From contig JAQBZT010000028.1 of the NCBI GenBank assembly GCA_027622355.1, positions 1 through 15,756 on the forward strand: a DNA stretch of 15,756 bases, given 5' to 3'. Under the pieces are notes generated by a model, which ran no database searches, was not told the DNA's origin, and was given only the letters and a program-made list of their open reading frames with translations. Shown piece by piece: positions 7,408-13,769 of the stretch. Both the position numbers and the translations under genes were made by a program. Every line of letters starts with the position of its first letter. Position 1 is the stretch's first letter. The DNA comes from a bacterium. GTDB taxonomy: Bacteria; UBA8248.

Positions 7408-7800
7408 ATGCCGAGAATTTCGCTGCTCCAGCACTTCAGCATCTACTGCCGCGAGCTGGAGCCGATGCATGCGTTTTATGCGAAGGTTCTGGGCATGAAG
7501 GAACTGCCCCGGCCGCACTTTCCGTTTCCCGGCCACTGGCTCGAAGCCGGACCGGGCCACCACATCCATCTCTCCAAGCTGCACGAGGGCCACATCACCC
7601 ATTCCATCAGCGACAACGAGGACGGCTACACCGATCATCATTTCGGCCTTGTGACCGACGATCTGGAGGGGATGAAAAGCCGGCTGCGCGAAAACGCGGT
7701 TGCCTTCCACGATGAGCCCTACGGGTATCCGCAGATCTTTTTCCGCGACCCGGAGAATAACCTGATCGAGGTCGCATCCGAGAAAATGTTCGCCGAATAA
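7408..7800 (+). CDS. VOC superfamily (glyoxalase/dioxygenase-fold) protein
   Basis: 130-residue single-domain protein made of two beta-alpha-beta-beta-beta modules. Candidate metal ligands in the expected strand positions are H9 (LLQHFSIYC), a histidine in GHHIHL (about 51-54), H77 or H78 (TDHHFGL) and E121 (NNLIEVAS). The C-terminal FRDPENNLIEV block is the classic VOC signature. Members include glyoxalase I, fosfomycin resistance enzymes, epimerases and extradiol dioxygenases, and the substrate here is not evident. The ATG is preceded by GGGGGA at about eight bases. A longer open frame upstream runs antisense through cobQ and is a shadow. The gene stands alone on the plus strand between cobQ and cobO, converging on cobO with 18 bases between the stops. 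Confidence 0.88.
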   Translation: MPRISLLQHFSIYCRELEPMHAFYAKVLGMKELPRPHFPFPGHWLEAGPGHHIHLSKLHEGHITHSISDNEDGYTDHHFGLVTDDLEGMKSRLRENAVAFHDEPYGYPQIFFRDPENNLIEVASEKMFAE

Positions 7801-7817
7801 CGGGGCAGCCCCGCTTT
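7801..7817. terminator. Possible short bidirectional terminator between VOC gene and cobO
   Basis: CGGGG and CCCCG pair around CAG (7801-7813) and are followed by CTTT on the plus strand. They begin right after the VOC stop codon and lie just beyond the convergent cobO stop. The stem is short and the T-run weak, so this is tentative. Confidence 0.3.
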
Positions 7818-7818
7818 A

Positions 7819-8352
7819 TCAGAACTCGATTCCCCGCTGCGCGTAGATGCCCTGATCGAAGGGGTGTTTGATCTTCCGCATCTCGGTGACGAGGTCGGCG
7901 CAGTCGATGATCTCCTGCGGGGCGCCGCGCCCGGTCAGCATGACGTGAAGCGCGGGGTCGCGGTTTTTCAGCACGGAAACCACCTCGCCGATATCGAGCT
8001 GACCCAGGTCCATCGCGACGTTGATCTCGTCCATGATCACCAGCCGGTATTCGCCGGATTCGATGGCCTCGCGCGCCAGCTTCCATATCTCCCGTGAGGT
8101 GGCCCCGTCCTGATCCGGGTCCTGGGTGATCCAGGTGAAGCCGTCCCCCAGGCCGGTGCGGACGACCAGCTCGGGGGCGAGCCGCTTGGCGGCCTCCGCC
8201 TCGCCGGTTTTCCATGTGCCCTTGATGAACTGGATCAGGAAGACGCGGAAGCCCTGCCCGACCGCCCGCATGGCGAGGCCGAAGGAAGAGGTGGATTTTC
8301 CTTTCCCGTCCCCGGTGTTCACCATGATCAGGCCGCGCGGCGGAGAAGCCAT
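7819..8352 (-). CDS. cobO: Cob(I)yrinic acid a,c-diamide adenosyltransferase
   Basis: 177-residue ATP:corrinoid adenosyltransferase of the CobO/BtuR/CobA type. It transfers the 5'-deoxyadenosyl group of ATP to the reduced cobalt of the corrinoid. The P-loop is NTGDGKGKSTSS (12-23). The family C-terminus is recognisable in KHPFDQGIYAQRGIEF, including the terminal AQRGIEF. Length is close to the usual 180-200 residues. The chosen ATG follows AGGGAT by a few bases and gives MASPPRGLIMVNTGDGKGKS. A 36-residue in-frame extension upstream is low-complexity and crosses the promoter region, so it is not used. CobO acts before CobQ in the pathway. Here the two genes share a strand but are separated by an opposed gene, so they are probably separate transcripts. 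Confidence 0.95.
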   Translation of the reverse strand: MASPPRGLIMVNTGDGKGKSTSSFGLAMRAVGQGFRVFLIQFIKGTWKTGEAEAAKRLAPELVVRTGLGDGFTWITQDPDQDGATSREIWKLAREAIESGEYRLVIMDEINVAMDLGQLDIGEVVSVLKNRDPALHVMLTGRGAPQEIIDCADLVTEMRKIKHPFDQGIYAQRGIEF

Positions 8353-8401
8353 ATCATCCCTGTGTTGGAAAGAGAAGAAGATACCGTCCGATGAAGAGCT
8401 T

Positions 8402-8407
8402 ATTATA
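8402..8407 (-). promoter_or_regulatory. Perfect -10 box upstream of cobO
   Basis: TATAAT on the minus strand, about 50 bases before the cobO ATG in the 106-base divergent region shared with the SDR gene. The -35 region is poor: TTGGCC sits at a spacing of only 14 bases. An extended -10 or activator-dependent promoter is possible. Confidence 0.3.
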
Positions 8408-8458
8408 GAATACCTCCATCGGGCCAACGCTCTTTCCCCCCCCACCTTGAGGAGAGCC

Positions 8459-9268
8459 ATGATTCCCTACGTTCCGAAAGATGCACTCGTTGATCGGGTG
8501 GCGATCATCACCGGCGCCGGCGCCGGCATCGGCCTGGCCACGGCCCGGGCCTTTCTCGCGGCGGGCGCCCGTGTCGTGATGACGGATGTGGACGGCCCGA
8601 GACTGAGCGCAGCGGTGTCTCCCCTGGAAGCCGGGGATCGGGTGGTTTGCCTGGAGGGCGATGTCAGCAAGGCAGGGGCGCCTGGGCGGGCCTTCGACGC
8701 GGCGGAAGAAAAATTCGGCGCGGTGGATATTCTCGTCAACAATGCGGGCATCATGGGGCCGGTCGCGCCCATCGAGAGCATGGACCCGGCCGGATGGCGC
8801 GAGACGCTGGAGGTGAACTTGACGGCCCCCTTTCTCTGGACGGCGGAGTTTCTGCGAAGGCTCCCGGCGGAGATCCCGGAGGATCGCAACGTTTGCGTCA
8901 TTCACATTTCCTCTGTTTCGGGGAAAAAGCCGCTGGTGCATCGCGCCCCCTACTGTGCCGCCAAGGCGGGCATCATCGGCCTCACGCGCCAGATGGCGCT
9001 CGAACTCGGCCCGCGCGGCATCCGGGTGAACGCCATCTGTCCGGGGGCGGTTTCGGGCGAGCGCATCGAGCGCATCCTGAAGGGGAGGGCGGAGGCCTCG
9101 GGGAGAACGCTCGAGGAGGAGCGCGCCTATACCCTGGCGGAGACGCCGCTCGGCGCATTCATCGATCCGGCGGACATCGCCGCGGCGTCCGTTTTTCCCG
9201 CCTCCGACGCCGCCCGCCTCATCACCGGCGAGGATATGAACGTCAACGGCGGGCGGGTGATGTATTGA
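8459..9268 (+). CDS. Short-chain dehydrogenase/reductase (SDR)
   Basis: 269-residue classical SDR, an NAD(P)-dependent oxidoreductase with a Rossmann fold. Motifs in order: TGAGAGIG (18-25) for the cofactor, D43 in MTDVD at the end of beta-2 (favours NAD over NADP), NNAG (94-97), N120, and the catalytic S152, Y165 and K169 (YCAAK). The C-terminal end ITGEDMNVNGG is typical of the FabG-like group. The substrate is unknown, with 3-oxoacyl, sugar or secondary alcohol all possible. The ATG is preceded by GAGGAGAG. The gene is divergent from cobO and followed after 114 bases by an MFS transporter on the same strand, which has its own promoter candidate. Confidence 0.93.
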   Translation: MIPYVPKDALVDRVAIITGAGAGIGLATARAFLAAGARVVMTDVDGPRLSAAVSPLEAGDRVVCLEGDVSKAGAPGRAFDAAEEKFGAVDILVNNAGIMGPVAPIESMDPAGWRETLEVNLTAPFLWTAEFLRRLPAEIPEDRNVCVIHISSVSGKKPLVHRAPYCAAKAGIIGLTRQMALELGPRGIRVNAICPGAVSGERIERILKGRAEASGRTLEEERAYTLAETPLGAFIDPADIAAASVFPASDAARLITGEDMNVNGGRVMY

Positions 9269-9305
9269 AGCGGGGCGGCCACGATGTATCTTTGGCGGCG
9301 TTTGA

Positions 9306-9335
9306 TTGACGCATGTGGTTTTCGAATCGTATAAC
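9306..9335 (+). promoter_or_regulatory. Sigma70-type promoter for the MFS transporter gene
   Basis: TTGACG and TATAAC, each matching five of six consensus bases, are separated by 18 bases. They lie in the 114-base gap between the SDR and transporter genes and would give a leader of about 40 bases. The transporter is therefore probably not simply read through from the SDR gene. Confidence 0.55.
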
Positions 9336-9382
9336 GGCGATGTTTTCTGACTCGACAGTGTTTTCCCGTACGAGAGGTTCAA

Positions 9383-10573
9383 TTGAGCGCGAACGATGCG
9401 GCGGCTTCCTCCCCTGATTCTTCCTTGATCTCGGAAAAAATCCCCTGGGCTTCGATGGGGCTCTTGTTCGGGGCGCACTTCCTGGTGGACAGCCAGGTGA
9501 GTTTTCTCTCGCCGCTCCTTCCCCTGATTCAGGAAAAATTTCATTTGACCTTGGGCGGAGCCGGAGTGCTCGTCTATCTCATCTCTATCGCCAACGCGGG
9601 TGGGCAGCCGCTCACCGCCATTTTGGTGGATCGGTGGCCGCGCGCGCCCTGGCTGGTGGTGGGGCTGATCGGAAGCTCATTTTTCCTGACGGCGATGGGA
9701 TGGCTCCCCTATTACGGGGCTTTGGTGGTGGCGGTACCGGTCGGCGGTTTTCTCGCAGGCCTCGCCCATCCGGATATGGCCTCGCGGGCCGGGGCGCTGA
9801 GCGCCAGGCACCGCGCGCTCTCGGTGAGTTTTTTTGTCTCGGGCGGCCGGCTCGGATTTTCGCTCGGTCCCCTGATCGCCATCTTTGTTGCCCAAAAATG
9901 GGGGATGGAGTGGCTCTGGGTGTATGTCGTGGTGAACGCCGTTGCGGTGTTCGGAATCATGAAAGGGCTGCCCAAGCCTGAGGTGAAAGAGGGGGCGACC
10001 CTCCTCAAGGGGCTTGGCCATGCGCTCTGGAAGGCCCGGAAGCCGGCGTCCCTCCTTTTGGGAGTGACCATCTGCCGGGCTATCGTGGCCATTAATGTGC
10101 AGGGTTTCCTGCCGACGCTTTATGTGGAGCGGGGATTGGGCCTTTGGAGCGGCGGCATCGCGAACAGCATCCTGCTTTTTTTCGGCATGGGCGGCGTCAT
10201 GCTGGGCGGCGTCCTGGCCGATCGCTACGAAAAAAAGTCCATCATCAGTTTCGGCATCATGCTGGCTTTTTTCAGCATGATCGGATTTTTGTTGGTGCCC
10301 CCGGGCTGGGGGATGTTCGTGTTGTCGGCGTTGGGCGTGGGGATCTACATGCCGATGGGGGTGAGCATGGCCTTCGGGCAGGAGATCCTCCCGACCCATC
10401 GCGGCTTTGCGAGCGCGCTCACGCTGGGTGCCTCCTGGGGGATTGCCAGTTTTTCGGTCGTGCCCCTCGCGGTGCTCGCGGAGCGGGTGGGACTTTTCCA
10501 GGCCTTCTGGGCGCTGCCGGTTTCGCTGCTGCTGGCGTTCACCCTCTCGCGGTTTCTGCCCAAATCGGTGTAA
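9383..10573 (+). CDS. Major facilitator superfamily transporter (Fsr-like)
   Basis: 396-residue integral membrane protein with about 12 hydrophobic segments in two halves, split by a charged loop near 193-215 (KGLPKPEVKEG). MFS motif A remnants occur after TM2 (LVDRWPRAP, about 81-89) and in the second half (LADRYEKKS). The stretch GLAHPDMASRAGALSARHRALSVSFFVSGG, about 126-155, resembles the fosmidomycin-resistance (Fsr) branch, which exports small drugs. That assignment is by pattern only, and the direction of transport and substrate are unknown. The start is TTG, supported by GAGAGG six bases upstream. No in-frame ATG occurs before residue 25, where starting would remove part of TM1. The gene ends 16 bases before a strong hairpin terminator. 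Confidence 0.9.
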   Translation: MSANDAAASSPDSSLISEKIPWASMGLLFGAHFLVDSQVSFLSPLLPLIQEKFHLTLGGAGVLVYLISIANAGGQPLTAILVDRWPRAPWLVVGLIGSSFFLTAMGWLPYYGALVVAVPVGGFLAGLAHPDMASRAGALSARHRALSVSFFVSGGRLGFSLGPLIAIFVAQKWGMEWLWVYVVVNAVAVFGIMKGLPKPEVKEGATLLKGLGHALWKARKPASLLLGVTICRAIVAINVQGFLPTLYVERGLGLWSGGIANSILLFFGMGGVMLGGVLADRYEKKSIISFGIMLAFFSMIGFLLVPPGWGMFVLSALGVGIYMPMGVSMAFGQEILPTHRGFASALTLGASWGIASFSVVPLAVLAERVGLFQAFWALPVSLLLAFTLSRFLPKSV

Positions 10574-10588
10574 CGGGTTGTACGAAAA

Positions 10589-10620
10589 AAAACGGCTCCT
10601 CCCGGGGGAGAAGCCGTTTT
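10589..10620. terminator. Strong bidirectional intrinsic terminator
   Basis: Arms AAAACGGCT and AGCCGTTTT (9 bp, perfect) enclose a loop with further inner CTCCC/GGGAG pairing. On the plus strand the stem ends in TTTT after the MFS gene. On the minus strand it is followed by a run of eight T, ideal for ending the selenoprotein transcript, whose stop codon is at 10644. It separates two convergent genes. Confidence 0.88.
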
Positions 10621-10643
10621 GCGCCGGAAAGCGGTGCACCGAA

Positions 10644-11297
10644 TCAGGCCGTTGCCGCGGCCCCGGCTTTTTTCTGCTCGGCGAGGAGATTGTCCAGAAC
10701 CTTGTCGATGCGCGGCTGATCAGTCCAGGTCGCTTTGTAGGAAATTTTTCCTTCCTTGTCGATGACATAGACCATGTTCGGCATCCAGCCGAAAGCCTTG
10801 GCGACGGTCTCTTCGAGATCATCCACGAGAACGGGCACTTCCATCCCGAACGTTTCGACGAGCTCTTTCGCATAGCTGAGCTTGTGCTCGTAGGAGGTGT
10901 GCTGCTTGTATTTGCGGAAATATTTCCGCTCGCCCGCATGCGGTTCGCGGGAGTAGATGACATAAAAGTCAACGCCCTTGTCTTTGTAATTCTTGTAAAG
11001 CTCTTCCATGCCCGGCACCTGCCGGCGGTAGGGCGGTCAGGTGATGGCCCCGAACTCGAGAACGATGTTCCGCTGGCCGCGCAGGGTGGAAAGGTCGTGC
11101 TCCACGCCGTGGATGTCCTTCAGCTTCACTTCCGGCATGGGGTCGCCCGCGTGAACCTTGTCCTCAAACGCCTTGTGGCGGACTTTCCGGAAACCGCTGA
11201 GCTCGCGCTTGATGGTCCGGATGGGGTCGAGATACCACAGGCTCCACAGGCCCATGAAGGGGCCGGGGGGCCGGCTGATATACTCTTCCTTGCGCAT
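10644..11297 (-). CDS. Deiodinase-like thioredoxin-fold selenoprotein (UGA read as Sec87)
   Basis: Two abutting same-frame segments are joined by one in-frame TGA (11039-11037), giving 217 residues with selenocysteine at 87. The join reads LEFGAITUPPYRRQVPG, matching the active site of iodothyronine deiodinase-family proteins (FGSxTUPPF). About 30 residues later FYVIYSREPHAGE parallels the family block IYxxEAHPSDGW, including the conserved histidine (H120). The first part holds GDPMPEVKLKDIHGVEHDLSTLRG, a redoxin-type strand before the active site. The later part has VPVLVDDLEETVAKAFGWMPNMVYVIDKEG, a normal thioredoxin-fold end. A SECIS-like hairpin sits directly after the UGA. ATG at 11297 is preceded by GGAGG, and transcription ends at a strong terminator. 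Bacterial members are redox enzymes of uncertain substrate, so hormone deiodination is not implied. The alternative is a pseudogene with a nonsense mutation. Confidence 0.88.
11012..11025 (-). promoter_or_regulatory. Bacterial SECIS-like hairpin for UGA recoding
   Basis: In the mRNA, CCGGC and GCCGG form a perfect 5-bp stem around the four-base loop AGGU. The stem starts 11 bases after the UGA, and the loop GGU lies 17 bases after it, close to the 18-base spacing in E. coli fdhF, which also presents a GGU apical loop to SelB. The known bacterial pattern (short upper stem, guanine at the start of a small loop, roughly 16-37 bases from the UGA) is satisfied. The hairpin lies within the coding region, as bacterial SECIS elements do. 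Confidence 0.75.
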
Positions 11298-11372
11298 AGG
11301 GTCGAATCCTCCAAAGGCCAAAAGGGAGACGGAAGTGTTCGGAACGTGTAATTTGGTGCGGGAGCCTCTTTT

Positions 11373-11378
11373 TGTCAA
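11373..11378 (-). promoter_or_regulatory. Perfect -35 box upstream of the selenoprotein gene
   Basis: TTGACA on the minus strand, about 75 bases before the ATG. The -10 region at normal spacing (CAAATT) matches only three of six bases, so strength or identity of the promoter is uncertain. Confidence 0.35.
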
Positions 11379-11408
11379 GGCCATTGCCGGATGCCGAAAA
11401 GAAGTGTC

Positions 11409-11437
11409 TTGTGACTTGGGGCATCTGGAAATAAAAT
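11409..11437 (+). promoter_or_regulatory. Possible sigma70-type promoter for the secreted coiled-coil gene
   Basis: TTGTGA and TAAAAT (four and five of six consensus bases) are 17 bases apart on the plus strand, about 62 bases before the start codon. This falls in the 202-base divergent region shared with the selenoprotein gene, with the opposing -35 box about 30 bases away. Confidence 0.45.
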
Positions 11438-11499
11438 GCTTTGAACCGGCGGAGTGCTCACGTTCTCCGGCCGCCGCGCTGCCGTTAGGAGGCCCAACC

Positions 11500-11988
11500 A
11501 TGATCCGAAAGCTTTTCTTGTTCATTTCCAGTGTGATCGCGCTTGCCGCCTTTTCCGGGATGTTTCCGCTCCCATCGGTTGCGGGGCCGGCGGCGGCGCC
11601 GGGCCAAGAAAAAAGACAGCTCAGTCCGAAAGAACAGAAAGAGCTTGTTGGAAAGCAGCAGAAAATCGGGGAGGCGCAGCTGAAGGATGTCCAGCTGAAG
11701 ATCCGGAACCTCCACAGACTGATCCAGGATGTGAACGACGACCTTGTCCTTCGCACTTCGAGTGGAGGGACCTACGAGCGAAAGCGCGCGCTCGAGAACC
11801 AGCTGCGGGACATCATCACGCTGTCCGCCCTGACGGCAGTGGCCATGGATGAAGCCCGCCGCCTGCGCCAGGAGATTGTTGAAATTCGCCAGGGCAGCCG
11901 CAGCGGTCCCCTCGATCCGAGACGGCTTCAACTCGTGAACTTCCTCGAAGCGCGCAGGCAGGAGTACGTCTTCTTCGCGACCCGGTAG
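11500..11988 (+). CDS. Small secreted coiled-coil protein of unknown function
   Basis: 162 residues, not assigned to any family I recognise. Residues 1-29 form a clear Sec-type signal peptide: a basic MIRK start, a hydrophobic core LFLFISSVIALAAF and a likely cleavage site after SVAG. The rest is strongly charged and helical. Heptad-like stretches at about 40-82 and 95-130 (rich in K, E, Q, L and I) suggest a coiled coil. No cysteine, lipobox or catalytic motif is seen. A periplasmic or secreted helical protein is inferred. The ATG has an excellent AGGAGG eight bases upstream. A longer in-frame extension runs back over the selenoprotein gene and is a shadow. It is divergent from the selenoprotein and converges on the GNAT gene. 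Confidence 0.82.
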   Translation: MIRKLFLFISSVIALAAFSGMFPLPSVAGPAAAPGQEKRQLSPKEQKELVGKQQKIGEAQLKDVQLKIRNLHRLIQDVNDDLVLRTSSGGTYERKRALENQLRDIITLSALTAVAMDEARRLRQEIVEIRQGSRSGPLDPRRLQLVNFLEARRQEYVFFATR

Positions 11989-12020
11989 CGCTATGATGCA
12001 ACCGCCGTCGCGTCTGGTCT

Positions 12021-12800
12021 TTATCCGGCCTCTTTCTCGAAAACCGTCCAGCACACCTCCGCCGCCCGGCGGAACCCGAGACTCGTAAAGACTTTTTGCG
12101 AAGACACATTGCCGTCAACGATATAGCAGTACACCGCGCGCCCGCGCGCCCACTGGCGCTCGACGAGAGCGGAGACGACCCGCCGGGCGAGACTCCGGTT
12201 CCGGAACGGTTCCAGGGTGTGGAGCATGCCGATGGAGCCGTTGTCGTGGACGATCATGTAGGCGGCCAGCTCGCCCTCGATCCGCACGGCGGCGCTTGGG
12301 GCGGACCGGATCCGGCGGGCGCAGTAGGCGGGCGTTGCGCCGTAGAGATCGTGTTCCGCGAGGAGGGATGAATCCGCCTCCTGAAGCGTTTCGACGATGG
12401 GGCCTTCCTGAAAAGGGCGGAAGTCGGTTTCCGCAAGGGTGTAGAGGCCGCAGCGGGTTTCCCGCCGAACCGGACGGATGGCGGCGATCTCGTCGCGAAA
12501 GGCAAGGGAAAGGGCACTCAGCTTGATGAGCGGCTCATCGCCCGGGTCGGTGAGCCCGGCGCAGATGGCCTCGATCTCATCCAGATGCGTGATGAGTCTG
12601 TCCTTCTCTCCGATGGGTGCGAGCCAGCCCTTGCCCTGGTGCAGCGCCAGGCGGGGGGATCGCGGATCATCCGCCCAGATCGGGACGCCCCTCTCGTTTT
12701 CGAAAATTGCGCCCTCGAAACGAAGGCTGAGCGGGCGGGATTTCTTCAGAAGGGGGGCAAGCGCCCCGTCTGCGGGGTTTTTCAAGAGGGCGAGCGGCAC
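12021..12800 (-). CDS. GNAT-family acyltransferase-like protein
   Basis: About 259 residues. The C-terminal part (about 165-255) has the GNAT fold order: an acidic/hydrophobic strand (ELAAYMIVHDNGSIGMLHTLEP), the acetyl-CoA pyrophosphate loop and helix (PFRNRSLARRVVSALV, 199-212), and the motif B end NVSSQKVFTSLGFRRAAEVCW. The usual R-x-x-G-x-A loop is R200-N-R-S-L-A205, with serine where glycine is expected, so CoA binding may be weakened or altered. It resembles the FR47/glycine-acyltransferase-like branch. The N-terminal about 140 residues are not recognised. I chose the GTG at 12800, which has AGGGAG at six bases. A TTG two codons upstream is too close to that site. It lies 63 bases after the glycosyltransferase stop on the same strand, so the two may be cotranscribed. 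Confidence 0.82.
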   Translation of the reverse strand: MPLALLKNPADGALAPLLKKSRPLSLRFEGAIFENERGVPIWADDPRSPRLALHQGKGWLAPIGEKDRLITHLDEIEAICAGLTDPGDEPLIKLSALSLAFRDEIAAIRPVRRETRCGLYTLAETDFRPFQEGPIVETLQEADSSLLAEHDLYGATPAYCARRIRSAPSAAVRIEGELAAYMIVHDNGSIGMLHTLEPFRNRSLARRVVSALVERQWARGRAVYCYIVDGNVSSQKVFTSLGFRRAAEVCWTVFEKEAG

Positions 12801-12863
12801 GACCAACTCCCTGTTTCGGGCCGGAACGAATCTTGCGAGAGTGCGTCCTCGAAATTTCGGCCA

Positions 12864-13571
12864 TCAATCCGTAAAGCGGTAGCGGATGAGCGTCCCGATG
12901 GCTTTCAGGCCGTCTCGCCAGGTGATCTTTTTGCCCTCTTCGTAGGAGCGCCCGTAGTAGGAGATGGGCAGTTCATAGACCCGCCATTTTTTTGCCTTGA
13001 AAATCTTCGCCGTCAGTTCGGGTTCGACATCGAAACCCCGCGAGCGGATGGTGATGTTTTCCACCACCTCTCGGCGGAACATCTTGTAGCAGGTCTCCAT
13101 GTCCGTCAGCGTGCTGTTGAAGAGAACATTCGTGAGAAAGGTCAGGAAACGGTTGCCCGTTTTGTGCCAGAACATGTGAATGCGCTGGGGCTTTCCGCCG
13201 AATCTTGTCCCGTAGACGACATCGGCCACGCCCTTTTTGATGGGGCCGTAAAGCTCGGGCAACTCAAGGGGGTCGTACTCCAGATCGGCGTCCTGAACGA
13301 CCATCACCTCGCCCCGCGCCGCCGCGAAGCCGGTGGAAAGCGCGCCGCCCTTCCCCTGGTTCTCGACGTGATAGATGACCCGGATGCCGGTTTTTTCGAT
13401 TTCGGCCAGAATCTCGCGCGTGCCGTCCGTGCTCCCATCGTCCACGATGATCAGCTCAAGCGGCAGGGGTACTTTCAGGACCAGCGCCACAATCTCGCGA
13501 ATGGTCTGCCGCTCGTTGTAGCAGGGCATGATGACGCTCAGGAGCGGCCGCGCGGGGGAGTTCTCTTCCAT
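12864..13571 (-). CDS. Glycosyltransferase family 2 (polyprenyl-phosphate sugar synthase-like)
   Basis: 235-residue GT-A fold enzyme that transfers a sugar from a nucleotide donor, probably to a lipid phosphate or glycan acceptor. Motifs: the start strand LLSVIMPCYNE (10-20), nucleotide-binding VDDGSTDGT (43-51), GKGGALSTGF (73-82), the metal-binding DAD in VQDADLEYDP (D94-D96), and GTRFGG (121-126). This layout matches dolichol-phosphate mannose/glucose synthase-like GT2 proteins. There is no C-terminal transmembrane segment, so it is likely cytosolic or peripheral at the membrane. The ATG is preceded by GAGG at six bases. A 35-residue upstream extension lacks family similarity and crosses an intergenic hairpin. 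Its neighbours give no sugar-pathway context. Confidence 0.92.
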   Translation of the reverse strand: MEENSPARPLLSVIMPCYNERQTIREIVALVLKVPLPLELIIVDDGSTDGTREILAEIEKTGIRVIYHVENQGKGGALSTGFAAARGEVMVVQDADLEYDPLELPELYGPIKKGVADVVYGTRFGGKPQRIHMFWHKTGNRFLTFLTNVLFNSTLTDMETCYKMFRREVVENITIRSRGFDVEPELTAKIFKAKKWRVYELPISYYGRSYEEGKKITWRDGLKAIGTLIRYRFTD

Positions 13572-13623
13572 GAAGACCTCGGAGGCAAAAGAAGAAATTT
13601 CGGAGCGAAGCTTACATGGTGTC

Positions 13624-13685
13624 CATGGGGGAGGCAACGCGGCGTGCCGCCGCGGGTTTCTCCTTGGCAAAGCCAAGCCCCTATG
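13624..13685. repeat. Extended imperfect inverted repeat in a divergent intergenic region
   Basis: The flanks CATGGGG...GGC and GCC...GCCCCTATG pair imperfectly. Between them lie two perfect small hairpins, GCGGC-GT-GCCGC (13640-13651) and CTTGGC-AAA-GCCAAG (13663-13677). There is no T-run, so it is not a normal terminator. It sits between the divergent glycosyltransferase and cyclase genes, and may be an intergenic repeat or a regulatory structure. Confidence 0.5.
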
Positions 13686-13692
13686 CCAGAAT
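13664..13692 (+). promoter_or_regulatory. Possible promoter for the cyclase-M42 operon
   Basis: TTGGCA (five of six) and CAGAAT (four of six) are separated by 17 bases, about 78 bases before the cyclase start. The -35 box overlaps the CTTGGC hairpin arm, so the structure could affect access to it. Confidence 0.3.
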
Positions 13693-13769
13693 CGGCGTCA
13701 TCTGAAATGCTATCTTTTCAAGTTTCGCCATTGGCGCACAGGCCATGGCTATTTCGAAAGGAGGTCGCC

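Noticed and set aside
10644..11018. A separate 124-residue thioredoxin-like gene starting at GTG 11018
   Set aside because: No ribosome site precedes it, it would lack the first strand and active site of the fold, and it reads in frame with the segment upstream of the UGA.
11037..11756. A long minus-strand frame ending at the TGA, as a separate 239-residue gene
   Set aside because: Only its last 86 codons, from the ATG with GGAGG upstream, look like protein. They are the N-terminal part of the selenoprotein. The upstream part runs through the divergent promoter region and the secreted-protein gene.
12585..13769. Plus-strand extension of the cyclase gene to 12585
   Set aside because: It is antisense to the GNAT and glycosyltransferase genes. 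The family N-terminus and a strong AAAGGAGG support the GTG at 13770.
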